The notes beneath the pieces are model-generated. The model was not told the origin of the DNA and searched no databases. It saw nothing but the letters and a program-made list of their open reading frames with translations. The translations under genes were made by a program, and so were the position numbers. A DNA stretch of 26,349 bases from M55B112 sp964539395 (GTDB lineage: Bacteria > Bacteroidota > Bacteroidia > Bacteroidales > GCA-2748055): assembly GCA_964539395.1 (NCBI GenBank), contig CAZIIU010000043.1, positions 1 to 26,349 of the forward strand. The letters run 5' to 3'. Of the stretch, positions 16,576 through 24,632 are shown one piece after another (position 1 is the first letter of the stretch; each line of letters starts with the position of its first letter).

Positions 16576-17796
16576 ATGAGTATGGAACAGACTTGGAGAT
16601 GGTACGGTCCGGGCGACCCAGTATCACTTCCCGATATCAGGCAAGCCGGGGCAACCGGCATAGTAACAGCACTACACGAGATAGCCATAGGTGAGGTATG
16701 GCCTCTGGAGGCGATCCTCGAACGCAAAGATGAGATTATGTTCGACAGGTCTTCGAAACCTCCTGTTGAGCGCGGACTCACTTGGTCGGTGATTGAATCA
16801 GTACCCCTGCATGAAGATATAAAAATGGGACGGCCAACACGCGATAAATATATTGAAAACTACAAGGCTACACTGAAAAATGTTGGTATGGCCGGAATAA
16901 AAACTGTATGCTATAATTTTATGCCGGTCGTTGACTGGACCAGGACCGATTTGCGCTTTAAACTTGAGGATGGTGCATTTGCACTAGCGTTCGATATTTC
17001 AGAGTTTATTGCATTCGATCTTTTTATCCTCGAACGGGCAGGCGCCGAAAAGGAGTATACAAAATTGCAGATTGAGCATGCCCGAAAAAGATTTGAGAAT
17101 ATGTCGAACGAGCAACGCTACGTACTTCAGAAAAATATCATTTCTGGCCTGCCAGGTGCGCAGGAAGGGTATGATCTTGAATCTTTCCGTGACAAGCTGA
17201 ATGAATATCGCGATATTAATTCAGAAATCTATCGTGAAAATCTTGCATATTTTCTGAAAGCGGTGATCCCTGTAGCAGAGGAGGCAGGGGTGAAAATGGC
17301 CATCCACCCAGATGATCCGCCTTATCCGCTTTTCGGATTACCCAGGGTGGTGAGTAATGAAAAGGATTTTGAGTTCCTGCTTGGAGTGCATGATTCCATC
17401 TACAATGGGATTACTTTTTGTACCGGTTCACTGGCTGTGAATCCAGAAAATGATCTCGTAGGTATGGTGAAAAGGCTGGGTGCAAAGATCAATTTTGCAC
17501 ATCTCAGAAGTACCCAGCGCGATATCGATGGCAGCTTCCACGAAGCAAGTCACTTACGTGGTGATGTGGATATGTACAATGTAATTCTCGCAATCCTGAA
17601 GGAACAGAAAAAGAGACAATCGGTATACCGGCCCGATGACATGATCCCAATGCGTGCCGATCATGGTCACACAATCCTGGATGACCTTAAGAAAAAGACT
17701 AATCCCGGGTATTCTGCGATCGGACTTCTACGCGGTATGGCAGAGTTGCGTGGACTGGAGATGGGAATCGAAAAGTCGAATGTGGTGTTTAAATAA
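16576..17796 (+). CDS. uxuA: Mannonate dehydratase (UxuA)
   Basis: A 406-residue protein (E. coli UxuA has 394) beginning MSMEQTWRWYGPGDPVSL, a hallmark start for the family. It removes water from D-mannonate to give 2-keto-3-deoxygluconate. The metal ligands known for the family are visible as His244 (in AIHPDDPP), Cys282 (FCTGSL), His309 (FAHLRS) and Asp362 (RADHGH); the 38-residue spacing between the first two matches characterised enzymes. A purine-rich site (AGAGGAGAC) precedes the ATG by about 8 bases. It lies 196 bp after uxuB; I see only an imperfect promoter-like word in that gap, so readthrough from the uxuB promoter seems likely. Confidence 0.96.
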   Translation: MSMEQTWRWYGPGDPVSLPDIRQAGATGIVTALHEIAIGEVWPLEAILERKDEIMFDRSSKPPVERGLTWSVIESVPLHEDIKMGRPTRDKYIENYKATLKNVGMAGIKTVCYNFMPVVDWTRTDLRFKLEDGAFALAFDISEFIAFDLFILERAGAEKEYTKLQIEHARKRFENMSNEQRYVLQKNIISGLPGAQEGYDLESFRDKLNEYRDINSEIYRENLAYFLKAVIPVAEEAGVKMAIHPDDPPYPLFGLPRVVSNEKDFEFLLGVHDSIYNGITFCTGSLAVNPENDLVGMVKRLGAKINFAHLRSTQRDIDGSFHEASHLRGDVDMYNVILAILKEQKKRQSVYRPDDMIPMRADHGHTILDDLKKKTNPGYSAIGLLRGMAELRGLEMGIEKSNVVFK

Positions 17797-17916
17797 TGGG
17801 TAATCCCTGAATGAGATATTCCTGGACAACGGGGTTTAAAGGGGAAAAATCCAGAATGAGCAACAAAGAGATTATCAGTTGGCATAAAAAAACAGAATTG
17901 TACAAAACCTGACATT

Positions 17917-19197
17917 ATGGCTAAGAATGTTATAGTAGCACAGTCGGGAGGACCGTCTCCCGTAATCAACTCCTCACTAAGGGGAATCATTGAAACCTGC
18001 AGACAGTTTCCTGAAACCTTCGGGACGGTTTATGGCGGGTGGCACGGTATCGAAGGCGTCCTTAAAGAGGAGCTGCTCAATCTGTCAGACCAGGAACCGG
18101 AAGAGGTGGCACTATTGCGCACAACCCCTGCTGCCGGCTCTGTCGGCACATGCCGCTATAAACTGAAGGACCATCTAAAAAAAGACATGGCCCGTATCGT
18201 AGAGGTACTGCGTGCCCATAATATCGGCTATTTCTTCTATATCGGAGGAAACGACTCGCAACATACTGCCTTCCGGGTGAGCGAGCTTGCGAAGGAACAC
18301 GGTCTGGATGTAATTGCTGTTGGCGTGCCCAAAACGATCGATAACGATGTCGGCGATAATGAGTTCAAATTGATTGATCATACACCCGGATACGGTAGTG
18401 TAGCCAAATACTGGTCGCATATAGTGCAAAACGCTGAAGAGGAGAACCGCGGATCTTCACCTGCCGACCCGGTGCTCGTACTTCAGGCAATGGGAAGGAA
18501 GATTGGATATATTCCTGCAGCTGCCCGACTGGCCGATCCCGGCAGGGAAATACCACTGCAGATCTACCTGGCCGAATCGGGGGTTACACTTGAGGAGATG
18601 GCCGACCGGGTAAATGACCAGCTTGTTAAGGATGGCCGGTGCATCGTGGTTGTGAGTGAAGGATTTGATGCGGGAGAACTGGGCGAGGTGAAGGACTCCT
18701 TTGGTCACACCTCCTTTGGGAGCAGTCAGCAATCGGTCTTCCAGGTTGTTGTAAATTATCTTAACAGTGTCGGACTGAAGGCACGGGGGAAGGCACGCGG
18801 ACAGGTGATGGGCACGGATCAGCGCGATACCGCAATCTACGCATCAACAGTCGACCTTGATGAAGCATACCGGGTAGGACAAAAGGCGGTAGATATTGCC
18901 ATGAATGACGGAAATGGCTGGATGGCGACGATTTTGCGCGTTCCAGGATTGATCTATAATGTTTATTATGATAAGGTTCCACTCGAAAAGGTGGCCCTGT
19001 CCGAAAGAACATTTCCTGAAAAGTGGATCTCTGAAAACAGGATTGATGTAACGGATGGGTTTCTCGATTATGTAAGACCACTGATCGGTGAAGACTGGGT
19101 TAGTGTTCCGGTCATCAATGGCCGACAAAGATTTACAAAGTTCAAAATGATTTTTGCAGAGAAAAAACTGCCTACCTATGAACTGGAGGCTGTTTGA
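17917..19197 (+). CDS. pfp: 6-phosphofructokinase homologue, probably PPi-dependent
   Basis: A 426-residue PFK-superfamily protein. GGPSPVINSS is at residues 11-20, GGNDS at 110-114, PKTIDND at 138-144 and MGRKIGY at 192-198. ATP-dependent PfkA enzymes have GGDGS at the second site, whereas pyrophosphate-type enzymes have Asp at the fourth position and Lys in PKTIDND, as here; the Asn at the third position marks a separate clade whose donor is less certain. The expected reaction is fructose 6-phosphate to fructose 1,6-bisphosphate using PPi, reversible. It is 120 bp after uxuA in the same direction, an unexpected place because the KDG route does not need this step. A different sugar-phosphate substrate cannot be excluded. 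Confidence 0.85.
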   Translation: MAKNVIVAQSGGPSPVINSSLRGIIETCRQFPETFGTVYGGWHGIEGVLKEELLNLSDQEPEEVALLRTTPAAGSVGTCRYKLKDHLKKDMARIVEVLRAHNIGYFFYIGGNDSQHTAFRVSELAKEHGLDVIAVGVPKTIDNDVGDNEFKLIDHTPGYGSVAKYWSHIVQNAEEENRGSSPADPVLVLQAMGRKIGYIPAAARLADPGREIPLQIYLAESGVTLEEMADRVNDQLVKDGRCIVVVSEGFDAGELGEVKDSFGHTSFGSSQQSVFQVVVNYLNSVGLKARGKARGQVMGTDQRDTAIYASTVDLDEAYRVGQKAVDIAMNDGNGWMATILRVPGLIYNVYYDKVPLEKVALSERTFPEKWISENRIDVTDGFLDYVRPLIGEDWVSVPVINGRQRFTKFKMIFAEKKLPTYELEAV

Positions 19198-19291
19198 AGA
19201 TGAATCTGTATATTGGGGATCTGTGGCAAAATATGCAGCAGAGAATGTATTCATTCTACATCATTAAAATAAACCAACATAAAAATACATC

Positions 19292-20179
19292 ATGAATTTA
19301 CAAGACAAATTAAAAAACCTTCAGCCAACAAAGGAGTTTTTCGTGGGTATAGACTCTGACGGTTGTGCGTTCGATACCATGGAAATCAAGCAGAAAGAGT
19401 GCTTTTGTCCGAATTTCATCAAGTATTACGGTCTTCAGAAGATATCCAAGTATGCACGTGAGACCTGGGAATTTGCAAACCTTTATTCCAAGACCCGGGG
19501 AGTCAACCGTTTCCTGGCTGTGCTTGAAACTTTCAGGCTGCTTGAACAGCGTCCTGAAGTGCATGCCCGTGGTATGAAGCTACCTGACATGACCGAACTG
19601 AAAAAGTGGACACAAAATGAAACGAAACTGGGAAATCCGGCGTTGATTGAGTATTCCAAGATGTTAAAACACAAGGATATTGATGTGACGCTTGAATGGT
19701 CGCTTCAGGTAAACAGGGATATAGAGGAGATGGTACATGGCATGCCACCGTTTCCAGGGGTGAGAGAATCGCTTGTGAAACTGAATGAAAAAGCCGATGC
19801 CCTGGTTGTCTCACAGACTCCCGTGGAGGCGCTGGAGCGCGAATGGCAGGAAAACGAAATCGAAGGTTATGTGCGGGTGATCTGCGGGCAGGAGTACGGA
19901 ACAAAAACCGAGCACCTGGCACTAGCTGCGAAAGGTAAGTATCCTGACGATAAAATCCTGATGATCGGCGATGCCCCGGGCGATTACAAGGCAGCAAAGG
20001 CGAATGGTGTGCTCTTCTTTCCAATCAACCCGGGTCATGAAGAAGATTCGTGGAACAAACTCCTGAATGAGGGACTTGACAGGTTTTTCAATGGTGAATT
20101 TGCAGGAGACTATGAAAAGGTTCTGATCAAAGAGTTTGATGCGTACCTGCCAGAGAAGCCTGCATGGAAAACTATGTAG
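19292..20179 (+). CDS. HAD-superfamily hydrolase (phosphatase-like)
   Basis: A 295-residue protein with all HAD motifs: motif I GIDSDGCAFDT (nucleophile Asp21, acid Asp23), motif II Ser174 in LVVSQTP, Lys205 in GTKTEHL, and motif IV MIGDAPGDYKAAKANG (Asp227, Asp231). A helical cap of about 120 residues (roughly 30-150) lies between motifs I and II, so it is a C1-cap type enzyme likely to act on a small phosphorylated metabolite. It lies between the PFK homologue and the LarA-like gene, all in one direction, suggesting a sugar-phosphate or sugar-acid phosphate substrate, but the sequence does not say which. Confidence 0.8.
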   Translation: MNLQDKLKNLQPTKEFFVGIDSDGCAFDTMEIKQKECFCPNFIKYYGLQKISKYARETWEFANLYSKTRGVNRFLAVLETFRLLEQRPEVHARGMKLPDMTELKKWTQNETKLGNPALIEYSKMLKHKDIDVTLEWSLQVNRDIEEMVHGMPPFPGVRESLVKLNEKADALVVSQTPVEALEREWQENEIEGYVRVICGQEYGTKTEHLALAAKGKYPDDKILMIGDAPGDYKAAKANGVLFFPINPGHEEDSWNKLLNEGLDRFFNGEFAGDYEKVLIKEFDAYLPEKPAWKTM

Positions 20180-20399
20180 AGAATTATAATAGTATACATT
20201 TGGAAATTAAAGACCGATGGTATCATTGATTGGATGCGGCAGTTCAGCCAGTGCTCTCGTTTGGAGTTATTCAAGTCTCACGGGCGCGTTACGTCTGCAG
20301 AACGATCTGCCCTGTCCATTCCCCGGCTCAGTTGCATATTGTTATTAGCAAGTGACTAATTCACAGAGTTGGTATTTTGGATAAATTAATTACCAGGAA

Positions 20400-21686
20400 A
20401 TGATCTATTTTGAAACAGGGAATAAGAATCTCCAGTTAAACATGGAAGAGGTCAGGACAGGACTAATCCAGGCGCTAAGTGCACTGGGTACCAGGCAGAA
20501 AGTCATAGCGGTCCCACCCGATATCACCCGTGCCCACAGCCTTGCCGGTCCAATAACCGAAATGGCGTGGGAATACTACGGTGATAAAATGACTGATATT
20601 CTTCCCGCACTGGGTACCCACGCCAAAATGTCATCCCCCGAGATAAAGAGGATGTTCGGCAGGGTCCCGGAATCACTCATACGTGTGCACGACTGGCGAA
20701 ACGATGTGGTAACCCTGGGGGAGGTGCCTGCAGCATATCTGAAGGAGGTTTCTGAGGGCAGGGTGACCTATTCCTGGCCGGCACAGGTGAACAGGTTACT
20801 GGCTGAAGGCGGACATGACCTGATCCTCTCTGTGGGTCAGGTGGTGCCTCATGAGGTGATAGGCATGGCCAACCATAACAAGAATATCTTTGTTGGCACC
20901 GGTGGTCCGGAGGGAATCAACAAGAGCCATTTCCTGGGGGCGGCATACGGAATGGAGCGTATCATGGGTCGGGCAAGCACCCCGGTGCGCAATGTGCTTA
21001 ATTATGCATCGAGGGAATTTGGTAATATGCTCCCGCAGATTGTGTATGTTCTTACGGTGATCGGACGCAACAGCGAAGGACGGCTGGTACCCCGCGGATT
21101 ATATATCGGCGACGATGATGAATGCTTTAAGAAGGCAGCGGCACTATCCCTGGAGGTGAATTTTGAAATGGTCAGTGAACCGCTTCCGAAAGTGGTCGTA
21201 TACCTTGATCCTGAGGAGTTCAAAAGTACCTGGCTCGGAAATAAAAGTATTTACCGGACACGCATGGCAATTGCCGACAGGGGAGAGCTGATCGTTCTGG
21301 CGCCCGGACTGAAGGAGTTCGGGGAAGACCGTGAGATCGACCGTCTGATCAGGAAATACGGTTACAGGACAACCCCGGAAATTCTCGATTTCGTGGCAAA
21401 TAATGACGATCTCCGAGGTAACCTGAGTGCCGCTGCGCACCTGATACACGGTTCCACCGAGGGACGGTTCACCGTGACATATTGTCCCGGACATATCAGC
21501 CGTCATGAGATCGAATCGGTGAACTACAGGTATTCAGATATCGGGGAGGCAATGAAAAAGTATCACCCGGATAAGCTGAAGGATGGCTGGAACGAGCTGC
21601 CCGATGGGGAAAGACTCTTTTTTATCTCCAATCCGGCGACCGGGCTTTGGTCAACAGAAGACAAGTTTAAGAACGAAAACCAGTAA
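20400..21686 (+). CDS. LarA-like nickel-pincer racemase/epimerase (DUF2088 family)
   Basis: A 428-residue homologue of lactate racemase LarA, which carries a nickel-pincer nucleotide cofactor tethered to a lysine and interconverts 2-hydroxyacid stereoisomers by hydride transfer. Key residues can be matched by motif: Asp41 and Arg44 (PPDITRAHS) for the cofactor, His74 (GTHAKMS) and His151 (VVPHEVIG) as catalytic histidines, Lys161 as the tether (10 residues after His151, as in LarA) and His178 (NKSHF) as nickel ligand. It should therefore be active if the cofactor is made; larB, larC and larE are not in this window. Members of this superfamily include a D-gluconate 2-epimerase. Its place between uxuA and gnd suggests a sugar-acid substrate such as mannonate/gluconate rather than lactate; this is an inference. 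Confidence 0.82.
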   Translation: MIYFETGNKNLQLNMEEVRTGLIQALSALGTRQKVIAVPPDITRAHSLAGPITEMAWEYYGDKMTDILPALGTHAKMSSPEIKRMFGRVPESLIRVHDWRNDVVTLGEVPAAYLKEVSEGRVTYSWPAQVNRLLAEGGHDLILSVGQVVPHEVIGMANHNKNIFVGTGGPEGINKSHFLGAAYGMERIMGRASTPVRNVLNYASREFGNMLPQIVYVLTVIGRNSEGRLVPRGLYIGDDDECFKKAAALSLEVNFEMVSEPLPKVVVYLDPEEFKSTWLGNKSIYRTRMAIADRGELIVLAPGLKEFGEDREIDRLIRKYGYRTTPEILDFVANNDDLRGNLSAAAHLIHGSTEGRFTVTYCPGHISRHEIESVNYRYSDIGEAMKKYHPDKLKDGWNELPDGERLFFISNPATGLWSTEDKFKNENQ

Positions 21687-21772
21687 ACTATCTGTCTTGT
21701 TGAGCTATTATTCCATATCAATGAACTGTCTGTCGGAACAATATTCTGTTGACAACTTTGCCATCACTGCAT

Positions 21773-21896
21773 GCCCTGCCCGGACAAGGAAACAGTTGTT
21801 TCAGGTACCGGTTTCTCAGCAAGCGATTACTGCAGCCCTGCCAGGACAAGGAAGCAGTTGTTTCAGGTACCGGTTTCTCAGCAAGCCATTTCTGAC
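21773..21896. repeat. 62-bp tandem duplication upstream of pdxB
   Basis: Two adjacent copies of a 62-bp unit (21773-21834 and 21835-21896) differ at only a few positions. Each contains GGAC.AGGAA.CAGTTG, then GGTACCGGTTTCTCAGCAAG. The first copy includes an interrupted inverted repeat GAAACA-GT-TGTTTC. The array ends 11 bp before the annotated pdxB start, in the gap after the LarA-like gene. It may be a duplicated regulatory segment or simply a recent slippage event; no coding frame across it looks real. Confidence 0.85.
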
Positions 21897-21907
21897 TGTG
21901 TTGAATT

Positions 21908-23059
21908 ATGACATTGAAAATGAAACTCGTTGTAGATCATAAGATTCCGTTTATCAAAGGTGCCCTCGACAAGGTGGCAGACATCCGGTACCTTCCCGGC
22001 GACCAGATCACTGCTTCGGTTGTCAAGGATGCAGACGCCCTGATCATTCGCACGCGCACCCGCTGCACACGCACTCTGCTCGAAAATTCATCCGTCCGCT
22101 TCATTGCCACTGCAACGATCGGCTACGACCATATCGACACGCACTATTGCGATAGCGCCGGGATCAGCTGGACCAACGCACCCGGGTGTAACTCTGCCTC
22201 CGTTGAACAGTATATTGTCTCCTCCCTGCTCCACCTGGCCAATAAGCGGAACTTTCAACTGAAGTCAAAAACCATTGGCATCATAGGTGTGGGTAACGTG
22301 GGAACGAAGGTTGAGCGGGCGATGAAGGCATTGGGCTGCAGGGTGTTGCTGAACGATCCCCCCCGGGAGGCCGCTGAAGGGACCGGTGGGTTTACGGATC
22401 TGGCTGACCTTCTGAAACATGCTGATATAGCAACATTGCACGTGCCGCTGGTTTGTTCCGGACCCTATAAAACGGATGCGATGGCCAGTGTACAGTTCTT
22501 CAGGCTGATGAAAAAGGGGGCGGCATTTGTGAATACCAGCCGGGGCGAAGTGGTTGATGAAGGAGCGCTGAAACAGGCAATTACTTCTGAAAAGATTTCT
22601 GATGCCGTGCTTGATGTATACAGGAATGAGCCTGATGTGGACAGAGAGTTGCTGGATTTGTTAACCCTTGCTACACCGCATATAGCAGGTTATTCAACCG
22701 ATGGAAAGGCGAATGGAACCACGATGAGCGTAAGAGCGGTAAGCAGATTTTTCAGGCTGGGACTGGATACCTGGGAACCGGAGGGTCTGCCGGTACCGGA
22801 AAACATTGAGATTTTTGTCGACGGGGAAGTTGGCGGGGAGCTTGAAGTGATAAGCAATGTGTATAATGAGACTTATAGAGTTGAGGAGGATCATCACGCA
22901 CTTCTCGCTGATCCCGCAAAATTTGAGTCCCTCCGTGGAGGGTACAGGATCCGCCGTGAACCCTCCGTCTATAGCGTAAAGGTTTTTAATGACGACGGGA
23001 AATACAGGGACATCTTCGAAGGACTGGGTTTTAACGTTTTAAGCGACAAATGTTTTTAG
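21908..23059 (+). CDS. pdxB: 4-phosphoerythronate dehydrogenase (PdxB)
   Basis: A 383-residue D-2-hydroxyacid dehydrogenase of the PdxB type, recognised by the N-terminal VVDHKIPFI segment (residues 8-16), IGYDHID, and a PdxB-like C-terminal extension after residue 290. The NAD-binding motif is GVGNVG (127-132) and the catalytic triad is Arg212, Glu241 and His258. The enzyme oxidises 4-phosphoerythronate to 2-oxo-3-hydroxy-4-phosphobutanoate in the deoxyxylulose-5-phosphate-dependent route to pyridoxal phosphate. An internal ATG at codon 5 (21920) gives MKLVVDHKIPF and is an equally good start. It lies 16 bp before gnd. Its location at the end of a sugar-acid cluster is unusual but may only reflect chromosomal neighbourhood. 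Confidence 0.9.
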   Translation: MTLKMKLVVDHKIPFIKGALDKVADIRYLPGDQITASVVKDADALIIRTRTRCTRTLLENSSVRFIATATIGYDHIDTHYCDSAGISWTNAPGCNSASVEQYIVSSLLHLANKRNFQLKSKTIGIIGVGNVGTKVERAMKALGCRVLLNDPPREAAEGTGGFTDLADLLKHADIATLHVPLVCSGPYKTDAMASVQFFRLMKKGAAFVNTSRGEVVDEGALKQAITSEKISDAVLDVYRNEPDVDRELLDLLTLATPHIAGYSTDGKANGTTMSVRAVSRFFRLGLDTWEPEGLPVPENIEIFVDGEVGGELEVISNVYNETYRVEEDHHALLADPAKFESLRGGYRIRREPSVYSVKVFNDDGKYRDIFEGLGFNVLSDKCF

Positions 23060-23114
23060 TAAATGATCATAAAACATGAACCAACATATTTTCAAACAAA
23101 CAAAAAATCTAAAA

Positions 23115-24569
23115 ATGAAAGAAAAAGCAGACATCGGCCTCATAGGCCTCGCGGTTATGGGCGAAAATCTGGTATTGAACATGGAGCGTAACGGCTATAC
23201 GGTAGCTGTCTACAACCGTACCGTCGAGAAGGTTGAAAAGTTTATCAACGGCAGGGGAAAGGACAAAAAATTTATCGGTGCTACCACCATCGAAGAGTTT
23301 GTAAACGCACTGGAACGTCCCCGCAAAGTGATGTTGCTGGTGAAGGCCGGTAAGCCGGTTGATGATTTCATCGAAATGGTACTGCCTCACCTCGAAGAGG
23401 GCGATATCATTATCGATGGGGGTAATTCACACTATCCCGATACGATACGCAGGACCAGGTATGTTGAGAGCAGGGGACTGCTTTTTATCGGTACCGGGGT
23501 GTCGGGAGGCGAAGAAGGGGCCCTCATGGGACCATCTATTATGCCAGGAGGATCAGATGCAGCATGGCCCCATGTGAAGGAGATATTTCAATCGATTTCA
23601 GCCAAGGTGGAGGACGGATCACCATGCTGTGACTGGGTGGGAAGTGACGGTGCAGGACATTTTGTAAAAATGGTGCATAATGGCATTGAATATGGCGATA
23701 TGCAGCTCATAAGTGAAGCTTACTTTCTCATGAAAAACCTGCTGAGCATGAGTGCTGATGAGATGCACGATGTTTTTAAAGCGTGGAACGAGGGAGAGCT
23801 GGACTCCTACCTGATTGAGATCACCCGTGATATCCTCGGTTACAAGGATGAGGATGGCGAGCCACTGCTGGAAAAGATACTGGATACTGCCGGACAGAAA
23901 GGTACCGGCAAATGGACCGGTATAGCGGCTCTTGATCTGGGGATCCCTTTAACACTGATCGGTGAATCGGTATTCGCCCGCTGCCTTTCATCACTGAAGG
24001 AAGAGCGTGTAAAAGCCTCAAAAGTGCTCTCCGGCCCTGCTTTGAAATTCACAGGCGATAAAAAGACATTTATTGAATATATCCGGCAGGCACTGTTTGC
24101 ATCCAAGATCATCTCCTACGCTCAGGGCTTTACACTGCTAAAGGAGGCTGCCAGGGAGTATTCATGGGATCTGAATTATGGAGAGATCGCATTGATGTGG
24201 CGCGGAGGTTGCATCATACGTTCAGCATTTCTGGCCGATATCAAGGAGGCATTCGACAAGAATAATGATCTTCCAAACCTGTTAATGAGCGACTTCTTTA
24301 AAGAGAAGGTGGAGGCTTCACAGGATGGATGGCGGAAGGTCTGTGCTGTGGCTCTTGAGAATGGTGTTCCGGTGCCTGCATTTACATCGGCATTGTGCTA
24401 TTTCGACGGGTACCGCTCTGACAGGTTGCCAGCCAATATGCTGCAGGCACAGCGTGATTATTTTGGTGCACACACTTACGAACGCATCGATAAAGCAAGG
24501 GGTGAATTTTTTCATACCAACTGGACAGGCAGGGGAGGAGATACAGCTTCGTCGACCTATAATGTTTAA
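23115..24569 (+). CDS. gnd: 6-phosphogluconate dehydrogenase, decarboxylating
   Basis: A 484-residue enzyme from the chosen start; an in-frame ATG at 23076 would add 13 residues (MNQHIFKQTKNLK) without similarity to the family, whose members begin just before the IGLIGLAVMGENL nucleotide-binding motif. It oxidatively decarboxylates 6-phosphogluconate to ribulose 5-phosphate in the oxidative pentose phosphate pathway. Visible family hallmarks are IIDGGNSHYPDT, GTGVSGGEEGALMGPSIMPGG, the catalytic VGSDGAGHFVKMVHNGIEYGDMQ region, KGTGKWT, and the C-terminal tail with HTNWTGRGGDTASSTYNV. It is last in the plus-strand run and follows pdxB by about 55 bp, or 16 bp with the longer start. The 6-phosphogluconate source (Zwf/Pgl or a gluconate kinase) is not in this window. 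Confidence 0.95.
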   Translation: MKEKADIGLIGLAVMGENLVLNMERNGYTVAVYNRTVEKVEKFINGRGKDKKFIGATTIEEFVNALERPRKVMLLVKAGKPVDDFIEMVLPHLEEGDIIIDGGNSHYPDTIRRTRYVESRGLLFIGTGVSGGEEGALMGPSIMPGGSDAAWPHVKEIFQSISAKVEDGSPCCDWVGSDGAGHFVKMVHNGIEYGDMQLISEAYFLMKNLLSMSADEMHDVFKAWNEGELDSYLIEITRDILGYKDEDGEPLLEKILDTAGQKGTGKWTGIAALDLGIPLTLIGESVFARCLSSLKEERVKASKVLSGPALKFTGDKKTFIEYIRQALFASKIISYAQGFTLLKEAAREYSWDLNYGEIALMWRGGCIIRSAFLADIKEAFDKNNDLPNLLMSDFFKEKVEASQDGWRKVCAVALENGVPVPAFTSALCYFDGYRSDRLPANMLQAQRDYFGAHTYERIDKARGEFFHTNWTGRGGDTASSTYNV

Positions 24570-24632
24570 CTTGAGTTTGTCAGCTGCTGCAGTAATAACT
24601 GATTTGGTACATCCATAATAGCAGACGGACCG

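Noticed and set aside
19533..20024. 163-codon minus-strand frame inside the HAD hydrolase gene
   Set aside because: The plus-strand frame carries all HAD motifs; the opposite frame is rich in Arg, His and Ser as expected for an antisense shadow.
20180..20399. 220-bp gap between the HAD and LarA-like genes, checked for a tRNA, small gene or terminator
   Set aside because: No tRNA-like fold, no convincing coding frame and no stem followed by a T-run; a weak TATTTTG near the 3' end is not an exact -7 element.
21583..21942. 119-codon plus-strand frame spanning the end of the LarA-like gene and the 62-bp repeats
   Set aside because: It overlaps both real neighbours out of frame and its apparent repeat in protein sequence simply reflects the DNA duplication.
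24570..24632. Possible bidirectional terminator between gnd and the SDR gene
   Set aside because: The short inverted segments (for example GACGG-A-CCGTC) have no usable loop and no adjacent T-run.
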